A DNA stretch of 24,155 nucleotides from a virus. Shown here piece by piece: positions 21,309-24,155 of the stretch. Position numbers and translations under genes: made by a program. Each line of letters begins with the position of its first letter. Position 1 is the first letter of the stretch. The notes beneath the pieces were generated by a model. It saw only the letters and a program-made list of their open reading frames with translations, ran no database searches and was not told where the DNA came from. The DNA lies in the IMG/VR virus record IMGVR_UViG_3300034095_000977, positions 1 through 24,155 of that record, one strand, 5' to 3'.

Positions 21309-21363
21309 TTATGTTACTTTAAGGCCGCAAAGTAAAATATAAATATTGTTATGTTACTTTAAG
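21309..21363. repeat. Two 15-base direct repeats 40 bases apart
   Basis: TTATGTTACTTTAAG occurs at 21309-21323 and 21349-21363. The similarity goes on weakly (AAAGTAAAATA versus AAACTAAAATA). The first copy also forms a 7-bp inverted repeat TTACTTT/AAAGTAA. Upstream, GTTCAC (21259-21264) and GTGAAC (21287-21292) form another inverted pair. These lie between the plus-strand operon end and the minus-strand operon end, so they could be protein-binding sites or weak terminators. Confidence 0.65.
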
Positions 21364-21384
21364 CCTTTAAACTAAAATAAGGTG

Positions 21385-21780
21385 CTAATTACGCCATCGT
21401 GCAAACATAGTAGTATAAGGATGGCCGCCGCCTGTAAACATTGGACCATTATAAGGCCATTTGAAATAATTAGTAATATGCAGCTGCCAATGTTCCCACG
21501 GCGTTTTGTACTTTGGTTCTTTAAAGTCAAGCCAAAAATAAGCCTTATGCGTTTTAAGTTCGTTATTTAATAGTGCAACCCATGAATAATAACGCGATTC
21601 GGATTCTAATACTGAATAATGCCGCGGTGGATGCCAGAATTTAAAGCGCTTATGTTTTCTGTAAAACTTACGGGTTAACGGAAAACAATTAAAAGAATCA
21701 TTCAGGATTAAACCCAATTCAATATTATCAGTTTGACCGCTTAATATTAGTTCGCGTATCCATTTAGATTCCGTTTGCAT
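21385..21780 (-). CDS. Unknown protein after the sigma factor gene
   Basis: A 131-residue protein with many aromatic residues: MQTESKWIRELILSGQ, then RKHKRFKFWHPPRHYS, SYYSWVALLNNEL-like and FKWPYNGPMFTGGGHPY. The overlap of 17 bases with the sigma gene suggests co-translation. I know no family for it; the Trp/Tyr/His-rich pattern suggests a small nucleic-acid or protein-binding domain. It is the last gene of this short operon. Confidence 0.6.
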   Translation of the reverse strand: MQTESKWIRELILSGQTDNIELGLILNDSFNCFPLTRKFYRKHKRFKFWHPPRHYSVLESESRYYSWVALLNNELKTHKAYFWLDFKEPKYKTPWEHWQLHITNYFKWPYNGPMFTGGGHPYTTMFARWRN

Positions 21781-22531
21781 ATTTATTTCGTATTTTTTTT
21801 AATGCTTGTTCTTGAATTTGCCTAACTCGTTCACGGCTGATATTCATTTTTTGGCTAACCTGTGTAAGTTCTTGAGGGAACGAATCAAAGTATCTATACT
21901 TTAAAACTTCTAATTCTTTAGCATTTAAACACCGGGTAACATCTTTGTAAAGTTCATTTTGTTCTAACTTTAAAACATGCTTATCACAAAGGTCATCTGA
22001 TGCAACCTGATATATTTTGTCGCCATCTTCATTTGTTTCATCTAAGCTAACAAAGCCTGCTATACATTGCGCTGATTTTACAACGCGTTCTTTAACGTTA
22101 AAACGTTTTGCCAGCGCTTCGGTGTCAGGTTCCTGAATATTGGCAATTGCGTATTTAATTTGTTGCAGCCTGTGCGGGTATCTAACAACATTTTTCTTAG
22201 TATCAATAAAATCTTTGATATGCTGCTGAATGTGAAATAGCGCATAGCTGATAAATTTATTTTGAAACGCTGGATTAAATGTATCGGCCGCTTTGATTAA
22301 ACCTAACATGGCCTCGCTTACTAAATCCATTATATCGATTTGGGCATTATCATATCTAAAGGCTATTGATGCAGCAAATAACATATTATGATTTATCAGC
22401 TGTTCACGCGTGGCCGTTCGTTCCTGTTCAAATGTTAACGGCTTATACTTTTGCGCTTCCGATAAAAATTTTTGTAATATTCCGCTTTTGTTTCGGTGGT
22501 TATTTTGCTTAATGCTTACGTGCTTAATCAT
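21764..22531 (-). CDS. Sigma-70 family RNA polymerase sigma factor
   Basis: A 255-residue sigma factor. Region 2 (about 44-115): LINHNMLFAASIAFRYDN, DIMDLVSEAMLGLIKAAD, and NKFISYALFHIQQHIKDFI, the RNA polymerase-binding and -7/-10 reading part. Region 3 (about 118-160) follows. Region 4 (about 198-250): LNAKELEVLKYRYFD, then ISRERVRQIQEQALKKIR, the HTH that reads the upstream element. There is no region 1.1, so it resembles small group-2 or phage sigma factors of Bacteroidota. It should redirect host RNA polymerase to phage promoters, most likely late ones. Its start overlaps the SPOR-like gene by 8 bases. Confidence 0.93.
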   Translation of the reverse strand: MIKHVSIKQNNHRNKSGILQKFLSEAQKYKPLTFEQERTATREQLINHNMLFAASIAFRYDNAQIDIMDLVSEAMLGLIKAADTFNPAFQNKFISYALFHIQQHIKDFIDTKKNVVRYPHRLQQIKYAIANIQEPDTEALAKRFNVKERVVKSAQCIAGFVSLDETNEDGDKIYQVASDDLCDKHVLKLEQNELYKDVTRCLNAKELEVLKYRYFDSFPQELTQVSQKMNISRERVRQIQEQALKKIRNKYANGI

Positions 22532-22835
22532 AAGTGTAAAATTGATAAAAGTTTAAAACTTGTTGAGATGTACGGCGGCAAATAAACGCATCTTTGTGTG
22601 CGCGCTTCCACGTTGTTAGCATAATTTCAGCTTCTTCAAGTGTATTATAAACAAACATAATCCTGTATAAGCTATCTGTTTGTTCTACTTGCGCCTGTTC
22701 TAATGTACACATAGCTAAATGTTCAGCGCGTATAAATTCAGGGTGTCTTGTGCTAAGTATCTGAATGCAGTACATAGTATCTGTTTGCGCGTATGCTGCG
22801 GCGCTAAATAGTAAAATAAAAAGTAGTGTTTTCAT
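22524..22835 (-). CDS. Secreted SPOR-like domain protein
   Basis: A 103-residue protein with a signal peptide (MKTLLFILLFSAAAYA, 1-16) and a short SPOR-like domain: MYCIQILSTRHPEFIRAE, SLYRIMFVYNTLEEAEI and KDAFICRR, the typical strand-helix order with YxVQ, YRI and DAF blocks. SPOR domains bind denuded glycan strands at the division septum. A phage SPOR protein in the periplasm might guide lysis or disturb division. An AACTTCAA leader ends 3 bases before the ATG. Family call moderate. Confidence 0.65.
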   Translation of the reverse strand: MKTLLFILLFSAAAYAQTDTMYCIQILSTRHPEFIRAEHLAMCTLEQAQVEQTDSLYRIMFVYNTLEEAEIMLTTWKRAHKDAFICRRTSQQVLNFYQFYTYD

Positions 22836-22856
22836 GATTTGAAGTTTTAAGTGTTA

Positions 22857-22891
22857 AAAGGTTCGGTTTTGTAGGTTGACCGAAAACCTTT
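22857..22891. terminator. Hairpin between two minus-strand genes
   Basis: AAAGGTTCGGT (22857-22867) pairs with ACCGAAAACCTTT (22879-22891) with a two-base bulge. Read leftward it is followed by TTTT only in part (CCTTTTAACAC). It could attenuate transcription between the 22898 and 22524 genes or shield the leader of the latter. Confidence 0.5.
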
Positions 22892-22897
22892 GATAAG

Positions 22898-23158
22898 TTA
22901 GTTGTATTTTGCTTTGAATTTTTTTACAAGTGACATAGCGTACATGTGTGCATCCAATTCATCAGAGAAAAATTTTTCTTTAGAAACATAAGTATCAAAA
23001 ACATATTTTACACAAACTTCGCCATCGCATTCTTCAACCCAAATTTGATATTCTCCGATTGGAACTTTTGTTTCAGTAGATATAATAAAGAAAGAATAAG
23101 TTGTAATGTTAGCGATACCATCAAAGTAAGTTTCAGTAGATAAAGTTGAAGTTGTCAT
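22898..23158 (-). CDS. Small protein of unknown function, first gene of the sigma operon
   Basis: An 86-residue protein, MTTSTLSTETYFDGIANITT at the start. I choose ATG 23158 because the longer frame would start inside the promoter at 23216-23209. It is beta-rich with helical end (YQIWVEECDGEVCVKYVFD, then HMYAMSLVKKFKAKYN). Function unknown; no motif. Its leader contains AACTTCAA 12 bases before the start. Confidence 0.65.
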   Translation of the reverse strand: MTTSTLSTETYFDGIANITTYSFFIISTETKVPIGEYQIWVEECDGEVCVKYVFDTYVSKEKFFSDELDAHMYAMSLVKKFKAKYN

Positions 23159-23208
23159 AATCTTAATTTTTTGAAGTTTAAATAATTCCCTTTCGTTATT
23201 TGTTGATA

Positions 23209-23238
23209 CAAAATTACACCTAATTTTCATAACTGCAA
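23209..23238 (-). promoter_or_regulatory. Bacteroidota-type promoter for the sigma operon
   Basis: Read leftward: TTG (23238-23236), exactly 19 bases, then TAATTTTG (23216-23209), a full match to TTG-N19-TAnnTTTG. Transcription should start near 23203 and give a leader of about 45 bases. It implies that the phage sigma gene is made by host RNA polymerase, early or middle in infection. No clear plus-strand promoter for the 23310 gene is seen in the remaining gap (best TAACTTTA at 23284). Confidence 0.8.
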
Positions 23239-23309
23239 ATAATTTTATAAAAATTTAATAAAATATTTTATCTTTTTTTGCGCTAACTTTACAACCAAAT
23301 TAAATACAC

Positions 23310-23870
23310 ATGATTTTCAGAAAACGAAACAGGGCAGAACAAAACGAAAGTAATTACCAGAAGTGGCTTAAAACCTACATTCCCGAAACTACAAAGCAGC
23401 GTATAGAATTGACAAGAGTATTTACTGACCGCGCTGGTAATAACTTTTACATTTTAAAGAATCCTGCAAATTTAACACGAGAACGTGCGCAAAGGATTGA
23501 AGAAGCAATGACAGCTATTGATTTTGGCATTAACAAAACAGAAGTAGTTGAAAAATTAAACGGCATGTTAGAAACGGTTGAGGATATGCCGTGGCAAAAT
23601 ATGACCCGCGATAAGCTAAAAGAATTTCACACAAAGTCTAAAGACCAATTGAATGATATTCTGTATAGGCTTAAAAATGTAAAGATTGACGACCTATTAT
23701 TAGAAGCTGGTTTATATTTCTTTTTTATTGATGGTGAAAACCCCTACATTATAAATTCAGAAACACAGCAGCGCAAAATGGATGCAATTAAAAAAGATGA
23801 TGAACTGCGCGCTTTTTTTTTGAACAGTATAGAACAAATTTTGAAAGGTTCGAGCGCTTTAAAAGATTAA
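23310..23870 (+). CDS. Tail assembly chaperone (short, G-like form)
   Basis: A 186-residue soluble helical protein: MIFRKRNRAEQNESNYQKW at the start, then FTDRAGNNFYILKNPANL, RAQRIEEAMTAIDFG and LFFLNSI-like end. I recognise no sequence family, and the assignment comes from position and layout. It lies directly upstream of an open frame that has no start and of a gene that begins like a tape measure. Near its end is the T9 run at 23813-23821. This is the plan of lambda G/GT and of many long-tailed phages, where two chaperone forms are made in a fixed ratio and coat the tape measure. Normal decoding gives 186 residues. Confidence 0.65.
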   Translation: MIFRKRNRAEQNESNYQKWLKTYIPETTKQRIELTRVFTDRAGNNFYILKNPANLTRERAQRIEEAMTAIDFGINKTEVVEKLNGMLETVEDMPWQNMTRDKLKEFHTKSKDQLNDILYRLKNVKIDDLLLEAGLYFFFIDGENPYIINSETQQRKMDAIKKDDELRAFFLNSIEQILKGSSALKD

Positions 23871-24118
23871 ACTTTCCACGGCTAAACAAGATTGAACCGA
23901 ACGTTAAAGCAAAAAAGAAACCACAAACATATCAACACGCTATACAAAAACTGAAAGAACAAAACCGCGAAAATGATTATATCATAACAAAGGGCGACCC
24001 GGTGCAAATGGCAAATGTTAGGTTTTGGGTTATACGTGATTATTACGCGGCATTAGAACAGATATTAAAAGACAATGATAGGGCCGAACAGGCTAATAAA
24101 AAAATAAACAAAAAGTAA
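23310..24118 (+). CDS. Frameshifted tail assembly chaperone (long, GT-like form)
   Basis: Joined product of 23310-23819 and, after a -1 shift, 23819-24118: 269 residues. The second frame is open from 23804 to a TAA at 24116-24118, about 100 codons, and has no ATG for its first 60 codons. The first is at 24008. It can therefore be reached only by shifting. The T-part reads FEQYRTNFERFKRLNFPRL, then QTYQHAIQKLKEQN and FWVIRDYYAALEQIL, with a Lys-rich tail. Its stop overlaps the next start in TAATG. The length ratio of the two forms is like that of lambda G and GT. Confidence 0.7.
23813..23821 (+). promoter_or_regulatory. Probable -1 ribosomal frameshift site (T9 run)
   Basis: Nine T in a row; the zero frame reads GCT TTT TTT TTG, so tRNA-Phe on TTT TTT can slip back one base onto T-TTT-TTT, a canonical X-XXY-YYZ heptamer. 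The shift joins the 23310 frame to the startless frame ending at 24118. Polymerase slippage on the T9 run could give the same result. Confidence 0.7.
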
Positions 24119-24155
24119 TGGCAGAAATTAAAGACGTTTATAGTTTAGAATTTAA
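24118..24155 (+). CDS. Start of probable tape measure gene (cut by window end)
   Basis: An ATG in TAATG overlaps the chaperone stop and opens the frame MAEIKDVYSLEF, which continues beyond the window. Only 12 codons are visible, so the product is named from context: the gene after a frameshifted chaperone pair is nearly always the tape measure, which sets tail length. Confidence 0.5.
   Translation, partial: MAEIKDVYSLEF

Noticed and set aside
23159-23230. 24-codon N-terminal extension of the 22898 gene
   Set aside because: It covers the TTG-N19-TAATTTTG promoter, so it would lie upstream of the transcript start.

Overview
The window is part of the genome of a tailed dsDNA phage (Caudoviricetes, probably with a long tail) that infects a member of the Bacteroidota. 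The phage call rests on a small and large terminase pair, a holin, a C-type-lectin-like fibre protein, a phage replication/recombination set and a tail-chaperone frameshift locus. The host call rests on three signals: promoters of the Bacteroidota form TTG-N19-TAnnTTTG at 14462-14491 (+) and 23238-23209 (-), with a near match at 7327-7298 (-); weak Shine-Dalgarno use behind A-rich leaders; and low G+C. No integrase, reverse transcriptase, tRNA or CRISPR array is visible.

Layout. (1) 31-1809, + strand: end of the late region, with a fibre-like Lcl/DUF1566 protein, a small protein, a membrane protein and a holin, closed by a terminator at 1842-1868. (2) 14432-1868, - strand: a long early/middle operon whose genes mostly touch or overlap. 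It begins with an HTH protein, an SF2 helicase, a lipoprotein lysozyme, a VRR-Nuc nuclease, a C5-cytosine methyltransferase, a stand-alone DnaB N-terminal domain and a P-loop replication ATPase. Then come many small proteins, a secreted glucosaminidase, SSB and two MazG-like NTP pyrophosphohydrolases. Three small genes were recovered by hand: 2638-2817, 6086-6253 and, less surely, 12648-12752. (3) 14524-21126, + strand: a RecE-like exonuclease, a GIY-YIG protein, a Rad52-like annealing protein, a candidate small structured RNA, a ParB-DUF4326 fusion, an unknown protein, a repeat-rich AT-rich region that looks like a replication origin or packaging site, then TerS, TerL and a metallophosphoesterase. 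(4) 23158-21385, - strand: a short operon with a small protein, a SPOR-like secreted protein, a sigma-70 factor and an unknown protein. (5) 23310-24155, + strand: a tail assembly chaperone pair joined by a probable -1 frameshift on a T9 run, then the first codons of what is probably the tape measure gene.

How it fits together: a divergent promoter region at 14462-14491 drives replication/metabolism genes leftward and recombination genes rightward. The exonuclease, annealing protein, SSB, DnaB-N protein, P-loop ATPase and helicase form a replication-recombination set. The methyltransferase probably protects the DNA, the NTP pyrophosphohydrolases adjust nucleotide pools, and the phage sigma factor may switch on late genes. 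Cell lysis is split: the holin sits at the end of the late operon, while the glucosaminidase and lysozyme lie in the minus-strand operon.

The most interesting signals are the candidate RNA at 16198-16292 (perfectly complementary 8-nt hairpin loops, a terminator, and an 8-mer complementary to the leaders of several minus-strand genes), the 12-copy TGTTACA array beside an AT-rich tract at 18039-18312, the hidden frameshift gene at the right end, and a structured element or small Cys-rich ORF at 21149-21268.
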